A stretch of 64,000 nt of DNA from assembly GCA_903813345.2 (NCBI GenBank), contig CAIIXF020000002.1, positions 2,394,001 through 2,458,000 of the forward strand, in the 5' to 3' direction. A model generated the notes under the pieces. The model was not told the origin of the DNA. It did no database searches and saw only the letters and a list, made by a program, of their open reading frames with translations. Both the position numbers and the translations under genes were made by a program. The DNA comes from Owenia fusiformis (Eukaryota > Annelida > Polychaeta > Sabellida > Oweniidae). This document shows, in pieces, positions 23,245 to 33,757 of the stretch. Each line of letters starts with the position of its first letter. Position 1 is the stretch's first letter.

Positions 23245-26200
23245 TTTTTGGCTCTTACTTCAGCATGTCTATAAGGACTCCATTCCATACCAGCAACAGC
23301 ATACACCATTCGGTCACCCTCCCCCTGTAAAAAAATAACACAAATTTGACTACGACAACAGTTGCATTATTTGCTTACCCTCCCACTGTAAAATAGAAAG
23401 AATAAGTACACAGTTGCATCAGTGGGTTTCCCTCCCCCTGTAAAAAATAACATAAATTTATCTAGAACCTGACAGATGTACTTTTAAGTTACCCTCCCCC
23501 TGTAAAATATAAAATTGTATTTACATGTAACTACACAGTTGAATCATTGGGTTTCCCTCCTCCTGTAAAAATGACATAAATTTATCTAGGACCTGACAGT
23601 TGTATTATTAAGTTACCCTCCTCCTATAAAAATATAAAGTATAAGTACACAATTGCATTTTTTGGTTTCCCTCCCCCTGTAAAAAACACAAATTTATCTC
23701 GAACTATAGTTGCATTATTTACTTATCTTCCCCAGTTGCATCTATCGGCCACCCTCCCCCTGTATTATATAAGGGGTTACATACCTCAATACGCAGAACA
23801 TCTACAGGTTTGGTGACACCTTTTATTATTGCAAGAGCTGTCTCACATAACCACCTGAAAGCATACACCAAATGTTGTAAATGTAGATAACAACTTAAAA
23901 ATCATTAAAAGTATACATAAATAAATAACCATGTTCAGACCTGGTCATTTTACTATTTTAAGGGCAAATCAAATGTTGTGTACTTCTGTGACATTTATAA
24001 AATTAGGACACATGGGCCAAGCTCGGAGTTTTTCAAAATGAACAAAAAATAAAACTTAATGCCCAAACTTAGCAGTCTTTTGTTTTAGTGTATACATGTA
24101 GTTGCATCCTAAACAATCAAATAAATTAATAAAAATTAAATTAATAAATTAATTAAAAATTAATTTCTGTTTTCTTACTTGACTTTGTCCTGATTGTCTG
24201 TAAAAATCAACTTAGCCAGACTGTTGCTTTTTCCTATTGGTATGATCCCTATTGGCACTTTCTTTACAATGTCCTACAAATATAATTTTTGATCCCTATT
24301 GGCATTTTCTTTACAATGTCCCACAAATATAATTTTTGATCCCTATTGGCATTTTCTTTACAATGTCCTACATACTTTCTAATAAAAACTCCTACAAATA
24401 TAATGTATAATCACCGGTATCCATTCCATTATAGATATGTTCTTTACAATGTGCCACAAAAATAACCAATATAATATATAATCTCTATACTAGGCACTTT
24501 AGTTACTATGTCCTATTATTACCACCTTGCAGGGCCTGTTCTAGGGGTTTTAGTACTAGTTGAGAAGGCATCTAAATTGCTATATTGACGTGAGCAATAT
24601 TGTGTCGGGCGTTAATGACTTTAGTCGGGCAATAATGACATTATCTGCCCGGCTATGTTTCCCGGGAAAAGTGATATCGTTCAGTGTGTAAGATTTTCTA
24701 TTTCAAATTTGCTATTTCAGCCCTGGGCATTAACGGTGATAATAATAGTAATAATGTCATTTCTGCGGGCAAAATAGTGAAATATTGGACCTTGGTCCAA
24801 TATTTCACTATATTGCACTTTGAAATGACGTTATTGTACTATTAATGTAAAACATGATCCTTACTGGCACTTTCTTTACAATATCCTACTACAAATATAA
24901 TATATGGTCCCTGGCCCTATCTTGACATGATTCATGATCTTACCTGATTTTCTCGACGTAACAGCCCAGTAACTATTTCAGAGACAGTTCCATCACCTCC
25001 AGCTACAATGATAGCATCTGTGTCCTCCGTCTCTATGACTCCCATGTACTTCTTGGCCTGACCTACAGACTCTGTCTGCAATGTGTAATATCCATATATA
25101 CATCGAAATTGTATCACATTGCATGGCAATACAATCAATTTTAGATTGTATCTTGGGTAAATCGATTTTTCACTGCAGTTTTAATAAATTATACTTTTTA
25201 AACTCTGGTTAGGATTGGTAGGTTTGGGAGCATTGCACTCATAATTGTTCTTAACAATGTACCTTTACACACTTGGATTAAAAAGTTTATTTAAGAAAAA
25301 TGTTTTATAATCCCCAGTGCTTTGCAAATCTCATTATAAATGAGACTTTGACTCCATATATATGTTTGCCAGTCCTATATTAAATTTCCCCCTATCTTAC
25401 CCTGATAATATTGACCTCAAGGCCAGCCAAATGCAGCAGAGGCACAGCATCTTTCTCAAATGCACTCTTGCCATCCCTAGAGAGATAATAAAAAGAAAAG
25501 AAGTAACTCCATCATTGTGAACCTATATGTCATGATAATTGTGTGATTTAGTGTTATAGGCCTCATGTCTTTCTACAATCTGTAGCAATTTTATCAAATA
25601 AATCTTAAAATAATAAGAACATTTGTAACTTTAATACTGGACAGCCTGTAGTCCACACAATTGTGTATTGCCTGTCAGTATTAGAATGTGAACCTTGCAA
25701 GACACATATAAAATAGGAAGTTTAGCGATATTTGTTAAACTCAGATGTGACACATATAAAAAAATGATTGTTCTCAGGGACTAGTTTCCCCTTTTGTGGC
25801 CTTTATTCAACCAATTGATTATTAAAATAGATGTAATAAACACCCTCTATAAACCATTGCATGAAGGTTCTCCAGGTTCTATAATATTTCTAGTGAGAAC
25901 CATGATTTTACCTGTCATTGACCTTGATAACACATGTACATGTCATTGGCCATGATAATTAACCCATTATATTACCTGTTATTGGCCATGATAACACATA
26001 CACATGACATTGGTCATGATAATAAAGACACATTACCTATTATTGGCCATGATAACACATGTACATGTCATTGGCCATGATATTAAACCCATTATATTAC
26101 CTATTAGTGGCCATGATAAAACATGAACATGTCATTGGCCATGATAATAGTCAGCCATAATAATACCTTTCATTGGCCATGATAAGAGTCAGCCATAATA

Positions 26201-29200
26201 ATACATGTCATTGGCCATGATAATAGTCAGCAATAATAATACCTATCATTTGCCATGATAATAGTCAGCCATAATAATACCTTTCATTGGCCATCATAAT
26301 AGTCAGCCATAATAATACCTGTCATTGGCCATGATAAGAGTCAGCCATAATAATACCTGTCATTGGCCATGATAATAGTCAGCCATAATAATACCTGTCA
26401 TTGGCCATGATAATAGTCAGCCATAATAATACCTGTCATTGACCATGATAAGAGTCAGCCATAATAATACCTGTCATTTGCCATGATAATAGTCAGCCAT
26501 AATAATACCTGTCATTGGCCATGATAATAGTCAGCCATAATAATACCTGTCATTGGCCATGATAATAGTCTGCCATAATAATACCTGTCATTTGCCATGA
26601 TAATAGTCAGCCATAATAATACCTTTCATTGGACATCATAATAGTCAGCCATAATAATACCTGTCATTGGCCATGATAAGAGTCAGCCATAATAATACCT
26701 GTCATTGGCCATGATAATAGTCAGCCATAATAATACCTGTCATTGGCCATGATAATAGTCAGCCATAATAATACCTGTCATTGGCCATGATAATAGTCAG
26801 CCATAATAATACCTGTCATTGGCCATGATAAGAGTCAGCCATAATTATACCTGTCATTTGACCTGTCATTGGCCATGATAATAGTCAGCCATAATAATAC
26901 CTGTCATTGGCCATGATAAGAGTCAGCCATAATAATACCTGTCATTTGACCTGTCATTGGCCATGATAATAGTCAGCCATAATAATACCTGTCATTGGCC
27001 ATGATAATAGTCAGCCATAATAATACCTGTCATTGGCCATGATAATAGTCTGCCATAATAATACCTGTCATTTGCCATGATAATAGTCAGCCATAATAAT
27101 ACCTGTCATTGGCCATGATAAGAGTCAGCCATAATAATACCTGTCATTTGACCTGTCATTGGCCATGATAATAGTCAGCCATAATAATACCTGTCATTGG
27201 CCATGATAAGAGTCAGCCATAATAATACCTGTCATTTGACCTGTCATTGGCCATGATAATAGTCAGCCATAATAATACCTGTCATTGGCCATGATAATAG
27301 TCAGCCATAATAATACCTGTCATTGGCCATGATAATAGTCTGCCATAATAATACCTGTCATTTGCCATGATAATAGTCAGCCATAATAATACCTGTCATT
27401 GGCCATGATAAGAGTCAGCCATAATAATACCTGTCATTTGCCATGATAATAGTCAGCCATAATAATACCTGTCATTGGCCATGATAAGAGTTAGCCATAA
27501 TAATACCTGTCATTGGCCATGATAATAGTCAGCCATAATAATACCAGTCATTGGCCATGATAAGAGTCAGCCATAATAATACCTGTCATTTGCCATGATA
27601 ATAGTCAGCCATAATAATACCTGTCATTTGCCATGATAATAGTCAGCCATAATAATACCTGTCATTTGCCACTGGGTTGAGAAAGACTGTCACCTTCCTG
27701 GGTCTCCCTGCAGGACCATTCAACTGCTCACCATATTGCTGAAATAAGGTAAACATGGATGTAACTCAATGTACATGTAACTTGGGTGAAATCATACTCG
27801 CTAACCTGTTTAATAATAGATCAAAAACAAACCTTGGAAATTGGGCAATGTGTATACATGTACCCTTAAGAAAAAAGCCATGGTAGCCATGATATTCCAT
27901 GGTTATCAATGGTTTTCCATGGAAATTCATGGTTTTTCATGGTATTTTCCATGTAATTTCATGGACGTCCATGGTAATCTTCCATGAATATTTACCATGA
28001 TCTTCCATGAATGCCATGTTTTTACCATGATACTAAGTGACTTGGAGTTGTAAAATCAACAATTTTGGCAGTTTTTGTATTTACCAAAATCTTCCAAATT
28101 GAATCAATGTTTAAATGAATGAATCCAAGCTGGATTGAGACTAATCATAGAGAGAAGAATATAATGTCCCCGTCAATTTTTTGAGAAAGTCAACCCCCTT
28201 GCGGAAGCTTGCTACAGGCCTGAAATACAACCATGCACCTTATTTTCATAATCTAGATATATGTTTAGTTCTATGATAAAGATATTTTCATAATCTAGAC
28301 ATGTTTACTTGGAGTTTTTAATCCTATTTTGTTTTATTTGATCAACAATGAGTTTTTGACTTGCACTGTCTACACTCACAGACAATTAAAATTACTAAAG
28401 AGGAAGCACTCGTCATAAATAATAACAATTAAGATCATAATACATGTATTTTAGAATTATGCAAATGAACTATATAATCTGTTGCAAAGAGAAATTTTAA
28501 CACTAATTTGAGAGTTAAGAAATCTAATTAACATAAAACAATGACAACCAAATATTTAAAGATTATGCATGATTATGACTTCTTTTTAAATAGATTACAT
28601 AATTATAGTAACTTTAGTACATAGACAAATAGATTTTTGATCACTTATGCGTTGGTCACGTATGCTCCGATTTTCAGCGCCGGCGCCCAGCCGATTGAGT
28701 ATTGTGTTCAAAATTGAATACAACTTTGAACACAATACTCAATCGGCCGGGCGCCGTAGTAAAAATCGGAGCAAATGTGACCACGGCATTAGGCATTACA
28801 TTTCAGTTGGCAGTCATAGGCTTGTGTTTAATCCCCTACCTTAATTTCAAGTCGAAATTCTAAAAAGTACATGGATTTTTCAGACAATGTGCTCATAAAG
28901 GTTAAATGAGACTTTATTTGGAAAAGTTCAATGTTCATTATGCATTATTCTTTTTTCTGCATCCAAAAAGACCAAACAAATAGTCATGGAAAACCATGGA
29001 TTTTTCAAAAGATCAAAAGAATAACCATGGAAAACCATGGCTTTTGATTGCACTTTCCAAAACATCAAAGAAATATCCATGGAAAAGCATGGCTTTTGAT
29101 TGCACTTTCCAAAACATCAAAGAAATATCCATGGAAAAGCATGGCTTTTGATTGCAATCAACCGGCTTCCATGGCTTTTGATTGCAGTTTCCTCAACTTC

Positions 29201-31588
29201 AAAGAAAGAAACCATGTTTTTTTTATTGCATTCTAAAATGTAAGAATGTAATTTAAGGAAAAGAGTTATTTATTTTTGAAATTATTTAATTTTAATTTTC
29301 ATAACTGAATATTAAAGAAACAATAAGAAGACAAAACAGAGGTAGGGCTAGTTTGACTTAATCTTTTCTTTGGCCTAAAAAATAAGGAATCTCTGTCTCT
29401 GTATCTAGTCTTGATCTACACAAAAGCCCTATACATATTTCTCTTTGAAATCTTGTGGCCTACTCCGTGCTGCAATAACTACATTATCATATTTCTTTTT
29501 AGAAAAGTTACATAATTTTTACATATTTGTAAGGAACCTGAGTTTAAGCTGAGTTTAATATGTTCCTGCTAAACCTAAAATAACATGAAATGTCCACCCT
29601 TTCTTCTCACAGATAAGTCTCAGTCCAACTTGGATCTCTGTGTGTCCTGGTAAAAACCATGACACGTCCATGAAAAAACAATTACCAAACCACTAATTAC
29701 CATGGATAATCATGATAAATATCCATGGAAGATTACCATGGGTGTCCATGAATTTCCATGGAAAATGCCATGAAAAACCATGAATTTCCATGGAAAACCA
29801 TGGATTACCATGGACGTACCATGGAATACCATGGTTACCATGGCTTTTTTCTTAAGGGTAGTTATATTGATTTTCTGATATCTCAATATCAGCTAAAATG
29901 CAATTGTAACAATGTGGAAATAAGGGGATGATTTTTAGTTGCACAAAGAGTACATCTAGTTTTATGTAAATGAAAATAATGTGGGACTCAAATTAGGAAG
30001 CAATAAACATTTCTGAATCTGCAGAAAAAATTTTAATCAGTAAAAGACAATTAATGGTTTTTCAAATTTTTGATAATGCACTGATATAAACCCCCCCCCA
30101 TGGGTATCTAGTGTGTTAATGTAACACTAGATAATTATACTACATGATTAAATAAAAAACAATAAAAAAGTCCTACCTTTGCTTCCAAGCAGTAAGCTGT
30201 TCGCGTCTGGTTATCACTGAAAATATTCAAAATTATGAAGGAATAATTTTAACCTATAAACATTCTGTTCACATCAGTTCATCAATGAAAATATTCAAAA
30301 TTATGAAGGAATAAATTAAACCAATAAACATTCTGTTCTTGTCAGGTTATCACTGAAAATATTCAAAATAATGAAAAAATAATATAAACCAATAAACATT
30401 CTGTTCTCGTCAGGTTATCACTGAAAATATTCAAAATTATGAAGAAATAATTTAAACCAATAAACATTCTGTTCTCGTCAGGTTATCACTGAAAATATTC
30501 AAAATAATGAAAAAATAATATAAACCAATAAACATTCTGTTCTCGTCAGGTTATCACTGAAAATATTCAAAATTATGAAGAAATAATTTAAACCAATAAA
30601 CATTCTGTTCTCGTCAGGTTATCACTGAAAATATTCAAAATTATGAAGAAATAATTTAAACCAATAAACATTCTGTTCACATCAGTTTATCAATGAAAAT
30701 ATTCAAAATTATGAAGGAATAAATTAACCAATAAACATTCTGTTCTTGTCAGGTTATCACTGAAAATATTCAAAATTATGAAGAAATAAATTAAACCAAT
30801 AAACATTCTGTTCCTCGGAAAATATTCAAAATTATAAAGAAATAATTTATACCAATAAACATTCTACACTATCAAGATATATATATTTATGGCCGTGTTC
30901 ATGTAAAGACTTTTTTAATCTAGCTTAGTACAATGTTCTTGAATTGTCAGCAGCAGAAATGGCCAACCAAAAAATGCTTATGATCACAATATGAAAGCAA
31001 ATCAAGATAAAATACTCTTGACAATTTGCTTAGATTCAAGGAAATGTAGAATGTCACTCGGATGGACTTCTTGGATGGACGAATGGAGTTCTGTAGTAGC
31101 CTCACTGACCTTTTATTGTTACTCAAAAGCATATTCTCTCAAAATCAGGAAATTAGGGTGATGAGCAGGGATATTTTGAAGGGAATTCAGTCACTCTGAA
31201 ATGAGTGACAACTTACAATTCCTTCAAGTGTAAAATATGTGTGATTATTTGTATCAAAATATTTCAAATCCAGAGATAACAGGGATTGACACTGCTTTTC
31301 ATTTCGATTATACATTTCCTATTCTGAGATTACTGATAATATACCGATATGTTTATTTAAAATTGTTGATTACTGAGTAAAATGCATGGGCGATAATAGG
31401 TGAAAATGTAAAATCGTAGTTTTTATCTTCTTACATCTGACAATCTATACGTCCGAACCGATGATACTTAATTCAGATACTTACTCGTACTTTCCTTTTA
31501 GATATTTAACACCATATGCTGCAACTGCTGCAAAGAATATTGACTTTTTGGGGTTATTTCGTAAAGTTGTCAAAATCTTTAAAACCAT
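23245..31588 (-). CDS. agk: Acylglycerol kinase, mitochondrial, N-terminal eight exons
   Basis: Exons in order: 31588-31485, 30216-30177, 27738-27659, 25476-25401, 25075-24944, 24273-24179, 23854-23785 and 23324-23245. All have GT/AG junctions and the phases agree, giving 225 residues. The start is the ATG at 31588-31586, opening MVLKILTTLRNNPKK with a hydrophobic stretch, like the AGK amino end. The diacylglycerol-kinase catalytic domain shows VFLNPVAND, GQAKKYM, the nucleotide-binding GGDGT at residues 126-130, VPIGIIPIG and GMEWSPYRHAE. The family phosphorylates mono- and diacylglycerol at mitochondrial membranes; the vertebrate protein also joins the TIM22 complex. Full-length AGK is about 420 residues; the C-terminal exons were not found here. 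Four introns hold junction-spanning arrays. Confidence 0.9.
23312..23768 (-). repeat. Acceptor-spanning repeat, AGK intron 7
   Basis: About eight copies of a unit containing (on the - strand) TTTTACAGGGGGAGGGT, spaced about 55-70 bp. The first copy is the true acceptor and start of exon 8 (acceptor AG at 23326-23325). The last, near 23750-23765, also keeps the exon-like bases GGGTGGCCGAT. Units alternate between two flanking types (GCTTACCCTCCC and GGGTTTCCCTCC on +), suggesting a two-unit higher-order repeat. The array ends about 16 bp before the exon 7 donor. Confidence 0.85.
24244..24384 (-). repeat. Acceptor-spanning 47-bp repeat, AGK intron 5
   Basis: Three 47-bp units, with GATCCCTATTGGCA (+ strand) at 24244, 24291 and 24338. 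Each unit carries the first 30 nt of exon 6 plus about 17 nt of intron. The true acceptor belongs to the first unit. The second has lost its AG (TGG) and the third keeps TAG. Degenerate relatives occur near 24425-24450 and 24850-24905. Confidence 0.88.
24590..24845. repeat. Small palindromic element in AGK intron 5
   Basis: A 38-nt palindrome (24774-24811; 18-bp perfect arms ATAGTGAAATATTGGACC) lies in a CGGGCA/ATAATGACATT-rich stretch that looks like a MITE. Terminal repeats cannot be defined with confidence. Confidence 0.55.
25555..25655. mobile_element. Degraded mariner-type end in AGK intron 3
   Basis: TCTACAATCTGTAGCAATTT and AACATTTGTAACTTTAATAC then GGACAGCCTGTA resemble the right end of the 9244-13845 element (13770-13845) with many substitutions. 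Only one end is visible. Confidence 0.6.
25905..27671 (-). repeat. Donor-spanning 38-bp minisatellite, AGK intron 3
   Basis: About 40 units of 38 bp run from about 26140 to 27671, with degenerate, longer-period relatives from 25905. On the - strand each unit reads GGCCAATGACAGGTATTATT followed by ATGGCTGACTATTATCAT. The unit nearest the gene is the exon itself: exon 3 ends TGGCAAATGACAG and intron 3 begins GTATTATTATGG, so 12-13 exon bases and the splice donor are part of the repeat. Variants GGCAAATGACAG (as in the exon) and GGCCAATGACAG alternate. A 13-bp insertion (CCTGTCATTTGAC on +) recurs at about 26850, 26940, 27140 and 27230, showing higher-order copying. Confidence 0.93.
27863..29858. 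mobile_element. 2.0-kb CCATGG-rich element with long inverted ends, AGK intron 2
   Basis: The ends CCCTTAAGAAAAAAGCCATG (27863) and the reverse complement (to 29858) lie next to TA on both sides (27861-27862, 29859-29860). Inverted similarity extends about 170 bp and is saturated with CCATGG/CATGG palindromes. Inside are a 55-bp tandem repeat (29035-29215, containing CCATGGAAAAGCATGGC) and a family 2 fold-back at 28650-28790. A TA duplication fits Tc1/mariner-like MITEs. No transposase frame was found. Confidence 0.8.
28650..28790. repeat. Fold-back element, family 2, copy A
   Basis: Arms of about 60 bp (GGTCAC...GCTCCGATTTT...CCGATTGAGTATTGTGTTCAAA and its reverse complement) around a short ATTGAATACAAC centre, GC-rich in the GGCGCCCGGCC part. 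A degraded copy lies at 50753-50865. Confidence 0.8.
30217..30880 (-). repeat. Acceptor-spanning 68-bp repeat, AGK intron 1
   Basis: About nine or ten 68-bp units lie directly upstream (in gene sense) of exon 2. The - strand unit has GAATATTTTCAG then TGATAACCTGACGAGAACAG. Exon 2 begins TGATAACCAGACGCGAACAG after the same TTTTCAG, so the unit includes about 20 nt of exon. Six units keep an intact CAG (near 30350, 30420, 30488, 30556, 30625 and 30765). Three have lost it (CAT or deleted). Confidence 0.9.
30881..31484 (-). other. Remainder of AGK intron 1
   Basis: AT-rich intron sequence. No repeat or gene is recognised. Confidence 0.6.
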
Positions 31589-31683
31589 GTTGGTTGATGG
31601 CTTAGGGCTACCTTCCATATATCACAAAATTGTGCACGTAGAGGATGAAAAATTCACATCCAGGGAAGTAAACTCAATACAGT

Positions 31684-32640
31684 GACATTGACAAAATCAA
31701 AAGAGATGGGCATGATCCAGAGACTTGGGGCAGATTTCAGGGTCATATTGATATGGGCACAATCCAGAGACAAAGATATATTCTGGGGACATTGACAAAA
31801 TCAATACTGGACATGGGCAATGATCCAGAGACTTGGAGCAGAGTTCAGGGGCAAATTGATGTGGGCACAATCCAGAGACAACGACATATTCTGGTGACAT
31901 TGACAAAATTAATAGACATGGGCAATGATCCAGAGACTTGGAGCAGAGTTCAGGGGCAAATTGATATGGGCACAATCCAGAGACAAGGACGTATTCTGGG
32001 GACATTGACAAAATCAATAGACATGGGCAATGATCATATTGATATGGGCGCAATCCAGAGACAAGGACATATTCTTGTGACATTCACAAAATCAATAGAC
32101 GTGGGCCAATGATCCAGAGACTTAGGCACAGTTCAGGGGCATATTGATATGGGCACAATCCAGAGACAAGGACACATTCTGGGGACATTGACAAAATCAA
32201 TTGACATGGGCAATGATCTAGGGACTGAAGCTTGTAGCAGAGTTCAGGGGCATATTGATATGGGCACAGTCCAGAGACAAGGGCAGATTCTGGGGACATT
32301 GACAAAATCAATAGACAAGGGCAATGATCAAGAGACTTGGAGCAGAGTTCAGGGGCATATGGATATGGGCACAATCCAGAGACAAGGGCAGATTCTGGGG
32401 ACATTGACAAAATCAATAGACAAGTGCAATGATCAAGAGACTTGGAGCAGAGAATTGATATGGGCACAATCCAGAGACAAGGACAGATTCTGGGGACATT
32501 GACAAAATCAATAGACATGAGCAATGATCCAGAGACTTGGAGCAGAGTTCAGGGGCATATTGATATGGGCGCAATCCAGAGACAAGGACATATTCTGGGG
32601 ACATTGACAAAATCAATAGACATGGGCAATGATCCAAGAC
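31684..32640 (+). repeat. 105-bp minisatellite block upstream of AGK
   Basis: About nine units with GGGACATTGACAAAATCAAT, GGCAATGATCCAGAGACTTG and GATATGGGCACAATCCAGAG. The spacing of GACATTGACAAAATC is 105-108 bp. It begins about 95 bp 5' of the AGK start codon. Because 105 is 35 codons, frames stay open on both strands; no independent sign of coding. Further blocks of the same unit lie at 32905-33023, 35971-36190 and 36405-36520. Confidence 0.92.
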
Positions 32641-32904
32641 ACAGTCAACACCATCTATCTATTAGTATCTAATATCATCTAATATAATAGAATGAAGTCC
32701 GGTAACTTAGAAAAAATAAAATTCTAAATATCAAAATAATGCTCAAAATAATGCTCAGAGTATTGAGACTCAACTGAAGATAAAAAATAAGGTAAAATAT
32801 ACACCAACTCAGTGATTATGACCAAACAAAAACGGGAGTCAAAACCGGAAGTCAAAGAGTAACCGCACTTTCAGTCTAATATCTGAATATCTAAAGATTG
32901 ATAG
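32641..32904 (+). repeat. Spacer block duplicated within the minisatellite region
   Basis: The stretch with ATAGAATGAAGTCCGGTAAC and AAAACGGGAGTCAAAACCGG recurs at 36190-36405 with a short deletion. The two blocks therefore form a higher-order duplication with the 105-bp units. Confidence 0.85.
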
Positions 32905-33678
32905 TGGTCACTGGGTCCAGAGACTTAGGCACAGCAGGGGCATATTGATATGGACACAATCCAGAGACAAGGACACATTCTGGGGACTATGACAAAATCA
33001 ATAGGCAATGATCCAGAGACTTACAGTACTGTCAACCCCTAAAGATTTTCTCGCGGGACAGATTTTTTAGACCAAGTGCCCAAAATTTGCAGGATTTTGC
33101 GGGACATCTACTAAATTCGCGGGATTTCGCGGGACATTTAAGGGATTTGCGTGATTGTGCTAATAGGCCAATTTTTTTTATCAAATTCGCGGGACCATTC
33201 GAGGGACAAATACCCTAATTGCGGGACAGTTAACAGGGGTACCACCAAAAACTTCATAGAGGAACAGATTTTTTAGACAAAGTGCCCTAAATTTGCGGGA
33301 TTTCGCGGGACATCCACCTAAATTTGCAGGATGTCCCGGGACATTCAAGGGATTTGCGTGATTGGGACTAATGTAAAAGCGTGTAAAAGTACTTAAATCA
33401 AACTTTCAGATACTGATTAATCAAATATAATGCACCGTTACATTGTAACTTAAATAAACGTCAACACAATTTCACAAAATACGCATAGGAATATTATTAT
33501 ACTTCATTGTAATTTATCAAAAACAAAAACCATGCTTCAGGTGTGAGTACCGTAATCTAACACGAAATTCAAAAATTCGGAACAATACTTTGCACTTCTG
33601 GCATCGTGACCAACTATGAAACGCTTACCCCCATAATGTTATATATATATTAAAATGTACCTATTCATATACTGTAGG

Positions 33679-33704
33679 CATGGGCTTTCAATTGAAAGCC
33701 CATG
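33679..33704. repeat. 26-nt perfect palindrome
   Basis: CATGGGCTTTCAA and its exact reverse complement abut with no spacer. It lies inside the 2.95-kb inserted element; role unknown. Confidence 0.85.
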
Positions 33705-33757
33705 ATATAGAGGTTCGATTAATCTACATCAAATTATAGGAAATGAGGTTACTTTTC

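Noticed and set aside
25905-27671. CRISPR-like array (regular 38-bp repeats)
   Set aside because: The repeats are contiguous with no unique spacers, and the setting is a eukaryotic intron.
31697-32672. Overlapping 117-146 codon frames on both strands
   Set aside because: The 105-bp unit is open on both strands; no start context, domain or splice structure.
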